This document shows positions 18,511 to 28,587 of a DNA stretch of 64,000 nt, in pieces. Position numbers and translations under genes: made by a program. The stretch is from an uncultured Clostridia bacterium (GTDB lineage: Bacteria; Bacillota; Clostridia; TANB77; CAG-508), in contig CANDKR010000001.1 of assembly GCA_947385375.1 (NCBI GenBank), positions 152,542 through 216,541 on the forward strand. The letters are read 5' to 3'. How positions within the stretch are numbered: the stretch's first letter is position 1; each line of letters starts with the position of its first letter. The notes beneath the pieces are model-generated. The model was not told the DNA's origin. It searched no databases and saw only the letters and a list, made by a program, of their open reading frames with translations.

Positions 18511-19203
18511 TTAGTTCATTGCTGGTAATTTTATATTACTTAATACTTTTTCAGTAGATTCTTCTACAGTTTTACATTCTGTTACGTCTATTTCTTTTGT
18601 ATTAGGACTTAATTTATAAAAACCAGCCTCTTCTTGTAATTTATCTCTTTTGATAATGTTGTTTCTAATCTCTTTTTCGTCTTCTTCGCCTTTATACTGA
18701 ATACATTTTCTTTTTACTCTTTCGTCTAAACTAGCTGTAATAAAGAAATGATAATCAAGTTCCGGATATATAGATATTAAAGCCCTTCCAGAAACTATAA
18801 CATTATATTCTTTTTTGTATGTATCTATAAGTTTTTTTGCAAACTCAAATAGCTTAGTATTATCAGCCTTCCCACCGACTGTTGAAACTGCCATTGAAGC
18901 ATCTTTTGATTGAATAATATCTTCGTCAATTTTCTCTTCACCTATATATATAACTGTTTCATTATTTTCGATTTCAATTTTTACCTCAAATAAATCCATC
19001 ATTTCCTTTATGTCTAAACTCTTACCTTGTTTTTTTAACTCTTCTAATGTACTACCATTTTTCATCATGGCATATACAATCGCTCTATATAAATTCCCAC
19101 CATGAAAAATGATTGAATTTGGAATTCTACTTAGCAAACCTCTACAAATACTAGTCTTTCCCGCTCCAACTAAACCTTCAATTCCTATGACTATATTTTC
19201 CAT
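18511..19203 (-). CDS. P-loop nucleotide kinase, cytidylate/thymidylate kinase-like
   Basis: 230 residues. The P-loop is GLVGAGKTS near the N-terminus. An NMP-kinase-like arrangement follows, with a lid-like segment VKRKCIQYKGEEDEKE and the DASMAVSTVGG region that resembles the cytidylate kinase S-x-x-AS motif. The specific nucleotide is not clear. Nine bases before murD, so one operon. CGG triplets present are out of phase. Confidence 0.72.
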   Translation of the reverse strand: MENIVIGIEGLVGAGKTSICRGLLSRIPNSIIFHGGNLYRAIVYAMMKNGSTLEELKKQGKSLDIKEMMDLFEVKIEIENNETVIYIGEEKIDEDIIQSKDASMAVSTVGGKADNTKLFEFAKKLIDTYKKEYNVIVSGRALISIYPELDYHFFITASLDERVKRKCIQYKGEEDEKEIRNNIIKRDKLQEEAGFYKLSPNTKEIDVTECKTVEESTEKVLSNIKLPAMN

Positions 19204-19332
19204 AAATTCACCTTCATTTAAAAATATATAAGTATTATATATTATTTTTCTTAAATTTACAATATCTTGAATATTTTTCTATTTTTTAGCCAAAATAAGT
19301 CTATAAAGTTTTTACAAGGAGGTGCTTCTTTA

Positions 19333-19422
19333 ATGAGCGAAAATAACAAAAATAAAAACAATAACAATAACCAAAACAACAACAATTCTCAAAAAGGTAA
19401 TAAATCAAACAACAACAATTAG
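19333..19422 (+). CDS. asparagine-rich 29-residue peptide
   Basis: Starts MSENNKNKN; 17 of 29 residues are Asn, the rest Lys, Gln, Ser, Gly and Glu. A very strong ribosome site (AAGGAGG at 19317-19323) lies 9 bases before the ATG, and a clear terminator follows 6 bases after the stop. That is why I treat it as a real gene. Small Asn/Gln-rich spore proteins exist in Firmicutes, but no homology can be claimed by eye. It is the only plus-strand gene between 6.2 and 28 kb. Confidence 0.6.
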   Translation: MSENNKNKNNNNNQNNNNSQKGNKSNNNN

Positions 19423-19427
19423 TTAAG

Positions 19428-19467
19428 CAAAAGCCCTGTGATAAATACATATCATAGGGCTTTTACT
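19428..19467. terminator. bidirectional terminator between the Asn-rich peptide and the DUF2142 gene
   Basis: AAGCCCTGTGATA and TATCATAGGGCTT form a long stem followed by TTTT on the plus strand, with AAAA on the other side. Confidence 0.85.
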
Positions 19468-19470
19468 ATT

Positions 19471-21435
19471 TTAATATTTTGCAAATGCCTCTGTTAGCAC
19501 TGCAAGCATTGTATCAAGATTTAATAATAACATCATAAATGCAACATTTCTTTCATAATTTTTAGTTTCATTTTTTATACTACATAAGTTAGCAATAGGT
19601 ATCAAAAATAACATTAAAATTGGAACATTATATCTTACTTGGTATCCTTGAACATTGTCTGCTCCAACTTGCGTAAATGACAAATATACAGCAACCGTTG
19701 CTAAAATTAATGCGATTATAAATATAGACATTAAAACTACTGAAAGAATTTTACTTCTTTTTTCCTTGCAAAATTTATTCTTCTCTAAAATCGCTCCAAC
19801 TAATATCATTATACCTGTTAAGTCTGCAAAATTCCCCGCAGGTACAGGTGCATATACCAGTTTATGCTCTTTTAAATGTACTATACATTGATTAATTAGT
19901 GTTCTTGATACTAAAACAGGATGCTCTAATATAAATGCTTTTTGCTCCTCTTGACTTACATGCCCATTTCTATCTTCTTCATAAGGAAAAGCATTTAACA
20001 TATAAAATTGCCATAGCACACATAAAATTCCTATAACTGCTGAAACTGCAATCATAGTTACATACCCCTTAGTAGTCTTAAATTTCTTTTTTGGTATTAA
20101 GAAAAACATTAATACTAATGGTGTATATGTAAGATATTTATTTGTAATAATCATTATCGCTGTTACAATAATTAAAATTATATCTTTCTTAGTTATATAT
20201 GTATCTTCTTCAGCTTCAAAATAATATTTCAAACAAATTGAAATAAATAAGAAAGCACTTCCATTTATTATTGGATCTAGTGAAACACTACCTGCCAAAT
20301 ATAAGACTATTGGCAAAGTTGCTATTATAAATAACAAGCTCTTATAATGTTTCAAATTTTTCATAGCAAAATACGTACATACCACATAGAAAATGTATGG
20401 TACTAATCTTGCTAAGACTATCGCTACATAACTATTCAAATGCAATATATCGCAAATTACTAAAGCAATCGCTGGTATTGAATGTCCTATCGGTATTGTA
20501 GAAGAAAAGTACATAAGTGAATCAAAGGATTTATTTTCACTAAAGAAATCTATTTCTGGCAAATTATTGCTAGAAAAATGTTCAAGTGTAGTCTTTTTAA
20601 ATAAGAATGCTTTAAAATTCTCTGGTACTTGTCCTCCAATCTCTCCTGCTTCATTTATTTCATCATAAAATTGACCTTGACTAATTAAAAATACCCTAAA
20701 AAAGTGTGACCACTCATCAAAGTAATGCGGAAACGGTGTTATAAAAATATAAAGTATAGCAACAAAAATTGCTACTTTAAGGAAAGTTTTTTCATCAGCT
20801 CCATCTAATCCAAACAATATAAATCCTACTGCTACTACAAAAATTAAAATCCATAATAATATGTGTAATACAGCACTTGGAAAACTATAATACTCTGCTG
20901 AAAGCATTAATTTATTTTCTTTTATAGCTTCATCATTAAATTTATATATTTCTCCTGTCGTATCGTCATTTGTAGCAAGTGCAAACATTGTTGCATTTCC
21001 CTCTTCTGCATCTAAACTTGTTATAATTATCTCATATTCTTTATTTTTTGAATTCTTTTGTCTATCTATTTCTATCTCAAAATACGAGTCATTTTTAGCT
21101 CCTAATAAACTAATATCTTGATTATATATAGTTTTATTATTTTCAACTTCTTTTATTTCAATATTTGCTTTTGAATTAATTTCCCTGTCTTGCGTAACAG
21201 TCTTTATTCCTACTTTTACTAAGTCATCTCTTTCAGCTTTAAACTTCTGTGATACCTTGTTTTTAGCAACCAAAAACTCTGTTTGCCCCACAAGATTTTC
21301 CGCATTTTGCGATGTATAAGTATAGTATGACTTATCAAATGGCTCATTCATAAAGATAAGAAATATAAAAAGTATAACAGTAATAATTAAATAATATTTC
21401 TTATCTTTAATCTTTTCTAACAATTTTTTAAACAT
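19471..21435 (-). CDS. DUF2142-type polytopic membrane protein
   Basis: 654 residues: one N-terminal helix, an extracytoplasmic domain (about residues 35-180), then about eleven hydrophobic segments with the loop motif FITPFPHYFDEWSHF and VSLDPIINGSAFLF. This organisation fits the DUF2142 family of predicted glycosyltransferase C-like membrane proteins, often found in cell-surface polysaccharide loci. The substrate is unknown. It follows uvrA by 12 bases and ends at the bidirectional terminator. Confidence 0.8.
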   Translation of the reverse strand: MFKKLLEKIKDKKYYLIITVILFIFLIFMNEPFDKSYYTYTSQNAENLVGQTEFLVAKNKVSQKFKAERDDLVKVGIKTVTQDREINSKANIEIKEVENNKTIYNQDISLLGAKNDSYFEIEIDRQKNSKNKEYEIIITSLDAEEGNATMFALATNDDTTGEIYKFNDEAIKENKLMLSAEYYSFPSAVLHILLWILIFVVAVGFILFGLDGADEKTFLKVAIFVAILYIFITPFPHYFDEWSHFFRVFLISQGQFYDEINEAGEIGGQVPENFKAFLFKKTTLEHFSSNNLPEIDFFSENKSFDSLMYFSSTIPIGHSIPAIALVICDILHLNSYVAIVLARLVPYIFYVVCTYFAMKNLKHYKSLLFIIATLPIVLYLAGSVSLDPIINGSAFLFISICLKYYFEAEEDTYITKKDIILIIVTAIMIITNKYLTYTPLVLMFFLIPKKKFKTTKGYVTMIAVSAVIGILCVLWQFYMLNAFPYEEDRNGHVSQEEQKAFILEHPVLVSRTLINQCIVHLKEHKLVYAPVPAGNFADLTGIMILVGAILEKNKFCKEKRSKILSVVLMSIFIIALILATVAVYLSFTQVGADNVQGYQVRYNVPILMLFLIPIANLCSIKNETKNYERNVAFMMLLLNLDTMLAVLTEAFAKY

Positions 21436-21447
21436 TTTAATCCCCTT

Positions 21448-24273
21448 TTATCCCAAATACTTTTTCAAGAATTTACCTGTGTATGAACGATCATTTTTTA
21501 CAATTTGTTCTGGTGTTCCAATACCAATTATTTCTCCACCTTTTTCTCCGCCTTCTGGTCCTAAATCTATGATGTGGTCTGCTGTTTTTATTAAATCTAA
21601 ATTATGTTCAATAACTAAAATAGTATTACCTGTATCTACAAGTCTTTGTAAAATATCTACTAATTTATGAACATCTGCAATATGAAGTCCAGTAGTTGGC
21701 TCGTCTAAAATATATAAAGTTTTTCCAGTAGCTTTTTTTGAAAGCTCTGTTGCAAGCTTAACTCTTTGTGCTTCACCACCTGATAAAGTAGTAGAAGGTT
21801 GTCCAAGTTTTATATATCCAAGTCCTACATCTTCAAGAGTTTGTATCTTAGTTTTAATTCTTGGTATATTACTAAAGAACTCTAAAGCTTCTTCAACTGT
21901 CATATCAAGAACATCTGCAATGCTCTTTCCTTTATATTTTACCTCTAAAGTCTCTCTATTATATCTTTTTCCATTACATACTTCACAAGGCACATAAATG
22001 TCTGGTAAGAAATTCATTTCAATTTTTACCATACCATCACCTTGACAAGCTTCACATCTACCGCCTGAAACATTAAAACTAAATCTACCCTTTTGATAGC
22101 CTCGCATTTTAGCTTCATTAGTCTCTGAAAAAACATCTCTAATAATATCAAATACTCCTGTATATGTTGCAGGGTTTGAACGTGGTGATCTACCAATTGG
22201 TGATTGGTCTATATTTATTACTTTGTCAATGTTCTCTATTCCTTTAATTTTATCACATTTACCAGGTTTCTCATTTGAACCATTTATTTCTCTTGCTAAA
22301 TATTTGTATAAAACTTCATTTACTAAAGTTGATTTTCCTGAACCTGAAACACCTGTCACACAGTTAAATACCCCTAGTGGAATTTTCAAATTCACATTTT
22401 TCAAGTTGTTTTGAGTAGCATTAACTATCTCTAAACTTCTGCCATTTGATTTTCTTCTCTTTTTAGGCACTGCAATCTTTCTTCTACCACTTAAATACTG
22501 TCCTGTAATAGAATTTTCTACATCTTTAATCTCTTCAGCAGTTCCTTGTGCCATAACATTTCCACCATGCACACCAGCTTCTGGACCAATATCAATAATT
22601 TGGTCTGCTGCATACATAGTGTCCTCGTCATGTTCTACTACAATCAAGGTATTTCCTAAATCACGAAGTTTTTTTAGTGTTTGAATTAATTTGTCATTAT
22701 CTCTTTGATGCAATCCAATACTTGGCTCATCTAAGATATATAAAACTCCTGATAACCCTGAGCCAATTTGAGTTGCAAGTCTTATTCTTTGTGCTTCACC
22801 ACCTGATAATGTTCCTGCACTTCTTGATAATGTCAAATACTCTAATCCTACATCCATCATGAATTGTAATCTTTGCTCTAGTTCTTTAAAAATCATATCT
22901 GCAATCATTTGCTCTTTTTTAGATAATTTCAAACTAGATAGATATTCTTTTATCTTATTTATAGGCATATCAGTAATTTCATTAATGTTTTTATCACCTA
23001 CTTTAATAGAAAGCACTTCTTTTTTTAATCTCGCACCATTACAAGTATGACAAGGGCTATTACTCATATATAATTCATAAAAAGTCCTCATACCTGGTGA
23101 TTTTGTTTCTCTATATCTTCTATCTAAAGTTGGAAGTACCCCTTCAAAGGCTTGTGTGAACTTACGTGTACCTGCTACTGATGTATATTCAAAATCAATT
23201 TTTTCGTCACCTGTACCATATAAAATCTTTTCTAAAAATTCTCTTGGCAATTTCTTTATTGGCTTATTTTTTATATCAACACCATAATGTTTTCCGATAC
23301 TTTCAAAATACATTTTTGCCATTGTATCGCCTTTTTTCATAGTGCTTGAACCAAAGGCTTTTACTCCATCATATAAGGTTTTGCTCTTATCTGGTATTAT
23401 TAAATCTTCGTCCATTTTCATTAAATAACCAATACCTGTACACTCTGGACACGCACCTTGTGGATTATTAAATGAGAACATTCTTGGTGATAATTCTTCA
23501 AAGCTAATCCCACAATCAGGGCAAGCATAGTTACTACTATAAAGAATTTCTTGACCACTAGCCAAAGCAATAGTAACTAAATTATTAGCATATTTTAAAG
23601 CTGTTTCAACAGACTCTGCAAGCCTATTTCTAATATCTTCTTTTATAACTAATCTATCTACAATAACATCAATGTCGTGTTTCTTTGTTCTTGCAAGCTC
23701 AATATCATCTGTTAAATCATAGATTGTTCCATCAACTCTTACTCTAACAAATCCACTTTTTTGTAAATCTTCAAATAGTTTAGTATATTCACCTTTTTTT
23801 CCTCTTATAACTGGCGCTAGAACTTGAATTTTAGTTCCCTCTTCTAAAGCTAGCACACTATCAACTATTTGATCTAAAGTCTGCTTTTCTATTTTCTTTC
23901 CACAATTTGGACAATATGGAACACCAATTCTTGCATATAATAAACGAATATAATCATATATTTCTGTAACTGTTCCAACTGTTGAACGTGGATTTTTTGA
24001 AGTAGTTTTTTGGTCTATTGAAATTGCTGGTGAAAGCCCTTCAATGCTTTCTACCTCTGGCTTTTCCATTAATCCTAAAAACTGTCTTGCATAAGAAGAC
24101 AAACTTTCTACATATCTTCTTTGACCTTCTGCATATAAAGTATCAAATGCAAGTGAAGATTTTCCTGAACCTGAAAGTCCAGTAATTACAACCAATTTAT
24201 CTTTTGGAATTTCAATATTAATATTTTTTAAATTGTGCTCTTTTGCACCTTTTATAATAATACTATCATTCAT
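21448..24273 (-). CDS. uvrA: excinuclease ABC subunit A
   Basis: DNA-damage recognition ATPase of nucleotide excision repair, 941 residues. Two ABC modules: Walker [10 protein letters not shown] near the N-terminus and GVSGSGKST in the second half, two signatures LSGGEAQR, and zinc-finger cysteines ([33 protein letters not shown]). The start is taken at ATG 24273 with GGGGAG upstream; an in-frame ATG 24 bases earlier lacks this spacing. No in-frame CGG. It pairs functionally with uvrB at 28588, which does carry a recoding site. Confidence 0.97.
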   Translation of the reverse strand: MNDSIIIKGAKEHNLKNINIEIPKDKLVVITGLSGSGKSSLAFDTLYAEGQRRYVESLSSYARQFLGLMEKPEVESIEGLSPAISIDQKTTSKNPRSTVGTVTEIYDYIRLLYARIGVPYCPNCGKKIEKQTLDQIVDSVLALEEGTKIQVLAPVIRGKKGEYTKLFEDLQKSGFVRVRVDGTIYDLTDDIELARTKKHDIDVIVDRLVIKEDIRNRLAESVETALKYANNLVTIALASGQEILYSSNYACPDCGISFEELSPRMFSFNNPQGACPECTGIGYLMKMDEDLIIPDKSKTLYDGVKAFGSSTMKKGDTMAKMYFESIGKHYGVDIKNKPIKKLPREFLEKILYGTGDEKIDFEYTSVAGTRKFTQAFEGVLPTLDRRYRETKSPGMRTFYELYMSNSPCHTCNGARLKKEVLSIKVGDKNINEITDMPINKIKEYLSSLKLSKKEQMIADMIFKELEQRLQFMMDVGLEYLTLSRSAGTLSGGEAQRIRLATQIGSGLSGVLYILDEPSIGLHQRDNDKLIQTLKKLRDLGNTLIVVEHDEDTMYAADQIIDIGPEAGVHGGNVMAQGTAEEIKDVENSITGQYLSGRRKIAVPKKRRKSNGRSLEIVNATQNNLKNVNLKIPLGVFNCVTGVSGSGKSTLVNEVLYKYLAREINGSNEKPGKCDKIKGIENIDKVINIDQSPIGRSPRSNPATYTGVFDIIRDVFSETNEAKMRGYQKGRFSFNVSGGRCEACQGDGMVKIEMNFLPDIYVPCEVCNGKRYNRETLEVKYKGKSIADVLDMTVEEALEFFSNIPRIKTKIQTLEDVGLGYIKLGQPSTTLSGGEAQRVKLATELSKKATGKTLYILDEPTTGLHIADVHKLVDILQRLVDTGNTILVIEHNLDLIKTADHIIDLGPEGGEKGGEIIGIGTPEQIVKNDRSYTGKFLKKYLG

Positions 24274-24348
24274 TGCTATAACTCCCCTAAAAAACATAAG
24301 TTCTTAAAATTATATCACAAGTTTTAACAATAATCTATATTTTTAAAT

Positions 24349-24382
24349 AAAAAAAGAAACTAATTTTTAAATTAGCTTCTTT
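24349..24382 (-). terminator. terminator of the HipA-like cluster
   Basis: GAAACTAATTT and AATTAGCTTC form a stem, and seven T follow on the minus strand, directly after the 24391 gene. Confidence 0.8.
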
Positions 24383-24390
24383 ATATAAAT

Positions 24391-25530
24391 TTATATCATC
24401 ATTACTTCTCTATCTTCAGCTTTTCTACTTGAAATTCCTTCTCTTTCACTTTTATATCTTTCTAATAGATCTCTAGCAAAGGCTCTTCTTTGACTATATA
24501 ATGCCACACCATAAGTTCGATACTCTTCTGGTAATTCATCTGCTAAACTTAATTCATTTGCGGCTTCACTCCTTTTTGTAATTCCTTTTGCTGCATCATA
24601 TAAAGCTTCTATATCTTGAACAGATACACTGTCTATCCTTTTTTGTATAGCTGGAAGTGCATATTCTGGATAATTAGCACATAAATGATTTAACACATCT
24701 TTGTATGACGCACCAGTATGTATTGGTGATATTCCCATTCTAGAAAATTCGCTCTTTTCTGTTGTAGTATCTAAATTACCTGATTTAACTGCTTGTCTTA
24801 CCTCAGCTTCTGTAAGACTTAATCCTAAAACTCTTTCATTATCATATAATGGATAATGTCTTATTTTTCCTGTTGATAAATCCACATACATTGCCCAATT
24901 TTCTGAGTGTCTATCATTATTTCCAAATATACAATCATATGTAATCATATCAATTGCTGACTTTAAATTCTCTTTGACATCTTCTCTTATTTGTGCTTCT
25001 GAAAATCTCTTTGATTTACTTTCATAGTTTATAGTTCCATATGCAATAGAGGCTAGAATAATATCAATATTATCGTGACTATCTAATGACATCCTCTTCT
25101 CACTATTAGTTACATCACCTTGCCTCGAAAGTATTTTGTTGTATTTCTCTGGATGATTTAATTCAAAAGTATTAATAATTGATTCCCCTAAAATCATCAT
25201 TTGAGAAGGTGTTAATATTTTTTTACTACCACAAGCTGTATACAAATGCTTAGTTTTTGAATATCTATTTCTAGTATCATGTAGTGTAATTAATTCTACT
25301 GGACAAGCTTCAATACCAGACTTATCTGCTAAACAATATCCAAAAAACTCCCCAAAATGATTAAACATTCTACTTCTTTGTTGTTGACCAGGAACTTTTT
25401 GACCATGTTGTCTTTTTACTAAGATTGTACTAGACAAGCCAGTAAACCAAAACTTTGGTTGAATATCTCCCATACGCTCAGGTCTTCCTTTAGAATATTT
25501 CTCATCAATATTATTAAAAGAAAATTCCAT
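24391..25530 (-). CDS. HipA-like serine/threonine kinase (HipT-like)
   Basis: 379 residues. The kinase core resembles the HipA C-terminal family: catalytic loop FGNNDRHSENW (Asp and Asn of the D-R-H-x-x-N type) at about residue 205 and the metal-binding PLYDNERVLG at about 230. A glycine-poor N-lobe contains HFGEFFGYCLADKSGI. Kinases of this class phosphorylate translation or replication factors, but the target here is unknown. It lacks a HipS-like N-terminal subdomain. That is supplied by the gene immediately upstream, whose stop overlaps this start by one base (25530). Last gene of a four-gene cluster ended by a terminator. Confidence 0.8.
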   Translation of the reverse strand: MEFSFNNIDEKYSKGRPERMGDIQPKFWFTGLSSTILVKRQHGQKVPGQQQRSRMFNHFGEFFGYCLADKSGIEACPVELITLHDTRNRYSKTKHLYTACGSKKILTPSQMMILGESIINTFELNHPEKYNKILSRQGDVTNSEKRMSLDSHDNIDIILASIAYGTINYESKSKRFSEAQIREDVKENLKSAIDMITYDCIFGNNDRHSENWAMYVDLSTGKIRHYPLYDNERVLGLSLTEAEVRQAVKSGNLDTTTEKSEFSRMGISPIHTGASYKDVLNHLCANYPEYALPAIQKRIDSVSVQDIEALYDAAKGITKRSEAANELSLADELPEEYRTYGVALYSQRRAFARDLLERYKSEREGISSRKAEDREVMMI

Positions 25531-25901
25531 TAGTATTTGTCCTCCTCTAATATAAAATGGTCAGTCATTATCTCGCCTTTTGATTTTTTTAAAAATTCAA
25601 ACTCATCAAAAACTTCCATATCATATTCTTCTAATAATTCTTTTATATCATCTTCGTCCATTTTTTCAACTTTAGGAACCCTAATTCTAAAAAATGGAAA
25701 TAGTACATCACTCTCATATATTTTATTGACATTAGAAAAAGGAAGTGTAGCAACTGCAAAACCACATTCTTTAGCTTTTTTAATATAGTTTTCATTAAGC
25801 TTAAAATAATACTTATTGTTTTCTTTGTCCCTACATAAAGCACCTATAATATGCTTTTTATCTGTTTTATAATCTTTCCATTTAAGATATAAATTTTCCA
25901 T
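25530..25901 (-). CDS. HipS-like N-terminal subdomain protein
   Basis: 123 residues. The pattern of short beta strands and the segments YYFKLNENYIKKA, FAVATLPF and LFPFFRIRVP resembles the N-subdomain 1 of HipA (strand, Y-x-F, LP, then F-x-x-LLP). In HipBST systems this domain is a separate protein, HipS, that neutralises the kinase HipT. The overlap of its stop with the kinase start (25530) implies coupled, roughly equimolar translation. No DNA-binding HipB partner is seen. The assignment rests on pattern similarity and context. Confidence 0.62.
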   Translation of the reverse strand: MENLYLKWKDYKTDKKHIIGALCRDKENNKYYFKLNENYIKKAKECGFAVATLPFSNVNKIYESDVLFPFFRIRVPKVEKMDEDDIKELLEEYDMEVFDEFEFLKKSKGEIMTDHFILEEDKY

Positions 25902-25910
25902 AATTTTCTC

Positions 25911-27062
25911 CTATCGTGTTTCTATTTCTCTTGGCGTTTTTGCAGTTTTTCCAGATTTAGAACCGCCTCTTCTTCTAACAAGTTCCATAGGCTTATTTCC
26001 TGGCAATACCTGTGGAATTAAATTTCCGTCATCATCTATGTATTCCTCTTTTACGTATTTAAATCCTCTTTTTCTAGATCTAAAAATTCTTAATGCATAA
26101 TCTTTATGAACCTCATCTAAGCCTTCGCATTCTTCCATTATATCTAATAAATCTTCTTCTTTTATTTGTACAATTTTTTCATAAGCTTTCTTAGTTTCCT
26201 CTGGATATGCAGTAAACAAATATGTTAACATTGCCTGATATCCTAATTTACTAACTTGTGAAGAAACACCCATTCTTGAAGTCAAGTCTTTATCAATATG
26301 CTCCTGTAGTCTTGCTGCACTATATTTTTCTATTTCTTCAACTGCTTCTGACATACCTAAAATATATTCGTTATCAAAACTTGGATATAATCTTACATCA
26401 TTTTGTGAAACTGCTAGACCATAATTTTCATCATTCCTATCAGTATTTCCAAACCTGCAATCAAATACTACCATGTTTATTAAATCTTGCCTTAATGTAG
26501 CAACTTTTTCTTCGCTAGCACCAGCTAACTCTCTAGCATAAGCTTCAAAAGCTGGAATAACAAGTTCTATATTATTATTGTTACGTTCATTATTAACATC
26601 TAATAATCTATCATTAGGAGCTATCTCTATTCCTTCTGGATTCATTATCTTCATATATTCGTCATAGTGTTCCGTTTTATACCAAGCCAAAACATTAATT
26701 GCTTGAACTAAATCTTCGCCCTTTTGCAAATCTAAATATGAAATACAACCAGGAACTTCTACTTTTCTGCCTGATTTTGAAAAAGGCAAAGCAATATTTC
26801 TTCTTAAAATATCTACATCACAAGCAGGAAATCCTATTTTTCTTTGTAATAGATGTGCTATAAATTCTCCGTACATAGCTGCTGAAGTTTTTGTGATTTT
26901 AAAATCTTTTTTTCTTATTCCTAAATTGGGTTTCCAAACACCTTCTTTTTTATTCCTCAAAACCCTTTGATTTTGTCTTCCAGCATCACTAAATACACGA
27001 CCTATTACAATTACATCATCAATTAAATCTAACTTATATTTATAATCTCTTTCTTCTGACAT
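25911..27062 (-). CDS. HipA-like kinase paralogue
   Basis: 383 residues, collinear with the 24391 product: N-lobe MYGEFIAHLLQRKIGFPACDVDI, catalytic loop FGNTDRNDENYG (Asp and Asn present) and PSFDNEYILGM as the metal-binding motif. The C-terminus has a basic tail (RRRGGSKSGKT). The two kinases therefore look catalytically competent and paralogous. It lies 9 bases before the HipS-like gene. Confidence 0.78.
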   Translation of the reverse strand: MSEERDYKYKLDLIDDVIVIGRVFSDAGRQNQRVLRNKKEGVWKPNLGIRKKDFKITKTSAAMYGEFIAHLLQRKIGFPACDVDILRRNIALPFSKSGRKVEVPGCISYLDLQKGEDLVQAINVLAWYKTEHYDEYMKIMNPEGIEIAPNDRLLDVNNERNNNNIELVIPAFEAYARELAGASEEKVATLRQDLINMVVFDCRFGNTDRNDENYGLAVSQNDVRLYPSFDNEYILGMSEAVEEIEKYSAARLQEHIDKDLTSRMGVSSQVSKLGYQAMLTYLFTAYPEETKKAYEKIVQIKEEDLLDIMEECEGLDEVHKDYALRIFRSRKRGFKYVKEEYIDDDGNLIPQVLPGNKPMELVRRRGGSKSGKTAKTPREIETR

Positions 27063-27123
27063 TTTTTCACCTTTCTAATCCATATAATTATATATCTTTT
27101 TTACATTTATGTCAACTTTTGTA

Positions 27124-28116
27124 TTATCTTGTAACTTTCTTTTCTTCATATTCTTGATGTACTTCTGAAATTGTCTTTTGTCTTATTGCAAATAGTTTTA
27201 AAGCTAGTTTTTTATGGTCTTCATTCATTTCTGAAAAATCGTCTAAAGTTGTTTTCAAATTATATATACCTATTTGTTTCAATTTGTTATAGGCTTTTTC
27301 TGTTTCTACCGGATACTTATCATATAAATATCTCACAACTTCACTCACACTACTTTGTTTGTCACCTGAAACGCTATACTGTGTAGGAAATTCACGTTCA
27401 GCAAATTGAGCTAATTCTGACGTTTTTCCATTAATTAGTTCACTTACCTTTGATGATCTTAGATTTAAACATAACATATTTCCAGATGTTAAGTAAAAAC
27501 TATTTAATCTAGGATTATCATATTCAGATTCAATTATATCAGTTGCTCCTCTTACTCCTAATTTTAAACCAAACATTAAATTATCTACTAACTTTTGTCT
27601 AATTTCTGCCTTTTGCTCTTCTGAAATTGGAGTTTTTTGTCTTGCTGAAATATAGTACATATTAGCATTAATATAATCATCAACGGTATCATAACTTGTC
27701 CTATTATCGGCTCCATTTACTGAATTATCATAAAAAGACTTAACTACACTAAATGGGAAAAATGAAACTTGTCTATTAAAAAATGGTCCAAATCCTGTTC
27801 CATTAATATACACAAGTGAACTTTGTGAAAATGCATCTCTATATAATCCTGTTTCTATACTCGGAATCAAACAAGCTTTAAGCTCTGTTTTTGGAACATC
27901 TATACCAGCTTTTTTACCTAATAAATAAACTATATATGGTGCATAATGACTATCGTCTTGTGCTGATCTTTTGCTATGTATATATGCATATTGACACTTT
28001 TTTTGGTTATAGATACAAAAACATCTAAACCCATCTGGACCTATTGTTTTTGATAAATCAGTATAAGCATTTACATCCAAAGGCTCAAAATCAAATTTTT
28101 CTCTATTATTTGCCAT
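27124..28116 (-). CDS. degenerate HipA-like protein (probable pseudokinase)
   Basis: 330 residues. The overall layout matches the two kinases downstream (a HYAPYIVYLLGKKAGIDVPKTEL N-lobe helix, quoted partly; a C-terminal segment YDKYPVETEKAYNKLKQIGI that parallels theirs). The catalytic loop is replaced by GVRGATDIIESEYDN and the second Asp-Asn motif by LCLNLRSSKV. Loss of the Asp/Asn catalytic residues suggests a regulatory or target-binding role. First gene of the cluster, probably co-transcribed with the other three. Confidence 0.65.
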   Translation of the reverse strand: MANNREKFDFEPLDVNAYTDLSKTIGPDGFRCFCIYNQKKCQYAYIHSKRSAQDDSHYAPYIVYLLGKKAGIDVPKTELKACLIPSIETGLYRDAFSQSSLVYINGTGFGPFFNRQVSFFPFSVVKSFYDNSVNGADNRTSYDTVDDYINANMYYISARQKTPISEEQKAEIRQKLVDNLMFGLKLGVRGATDIIESEYDNPRLNSFYLTSGNMLCLNLRSSKVSELINGKTSELAQFAEREFPTQYSVSGDKQSSVSEVVRYLYDKYPVETEKAYNKLKQIGIYNLKTTLDDFSEMNEDHKKLALKLFAIRQKTISEVHQEYEEKKVTR

Positions 28117-28203
28117 AATTTACCTCAATTCTCTTTTCAATAGTATTAATTATATCATATTTGGGGAATTATGTAAAGTAATTATGATTTTATATCCTTT
28201 GTA

Positions 28204-28232
28204 TTGAATTAAGCTGAATTTAATGATATAAT
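28204..28232 (+). promoter_or_regulatory. sigma-A type promoter
   Basis: TTGAAT at 28204-28209 and TATAAT at 28227-28232, spacer 17, upstream of the small membrane gene and uvrB. Confidence 0.65.
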
Positions 28233-28291
28233 ATTTACTAATTATGTTATCGCCCTAGTAACATACAAATCTTTGTAGAGGAATGAACTAA

Positions 28292-28531
28292 ATGAAAATA
28301 CTTCTTAAAACTTTAGGAGTTCTTTTTTCAGCTCTGATTTCAGGGCTGGTATCGATTATCTTTTTGTGGGCAGCCTGTGGCTGTGATGCAAATTACACAA
28401 TTAAGTTATTGACCCACCTAAATTATGAAACTGGTGTGGCAATACTATTATGTATCTTGCTTGGAGTAATGCTTGCATTTTGCCCCGTTTGGCACGCAAT
28501 AAACGAAAAAATCGATGATAGTTTGTTCTAA
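28292..28531 (+). CDS. small membrane protein, unknown function
   Basis: 79 residues with two hydrophobic helices (about 6-27 and 45-65) and a cysteine-rich CGCD motif between them, ending with a short acidic tail. GAGGAATG precedes the ATG, a promoter lies 60 bases upstream and a terminator follows, so it looks like an independent unit. No family recognised. Confidence 0.68.
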   Translation: MKILLKTLGVLFSALISGLVSIIFLWAACGCDANYTIKLLTHLNYETGVAILLCILLGVMLAFCPVWHAINEKIDDSLF

Positions 28532-28534
28532 AAA

Positions 28535-28568
28535 ATGTAACTCCGATTAGGGCTAGGGGTTACTTTTT
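28535..28568 (+). terminator. terminator before uvrB
   Basis: GTAACTCC and GGGGTTAC form a stem followed by TTTTT. Some read-through to uvrB is possible because no separate promoter is obvious in the remaining 20 bases. Confidence 0.7.
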
Positions 28569-28587
28569 AAATGAGAAAGGAATACAA

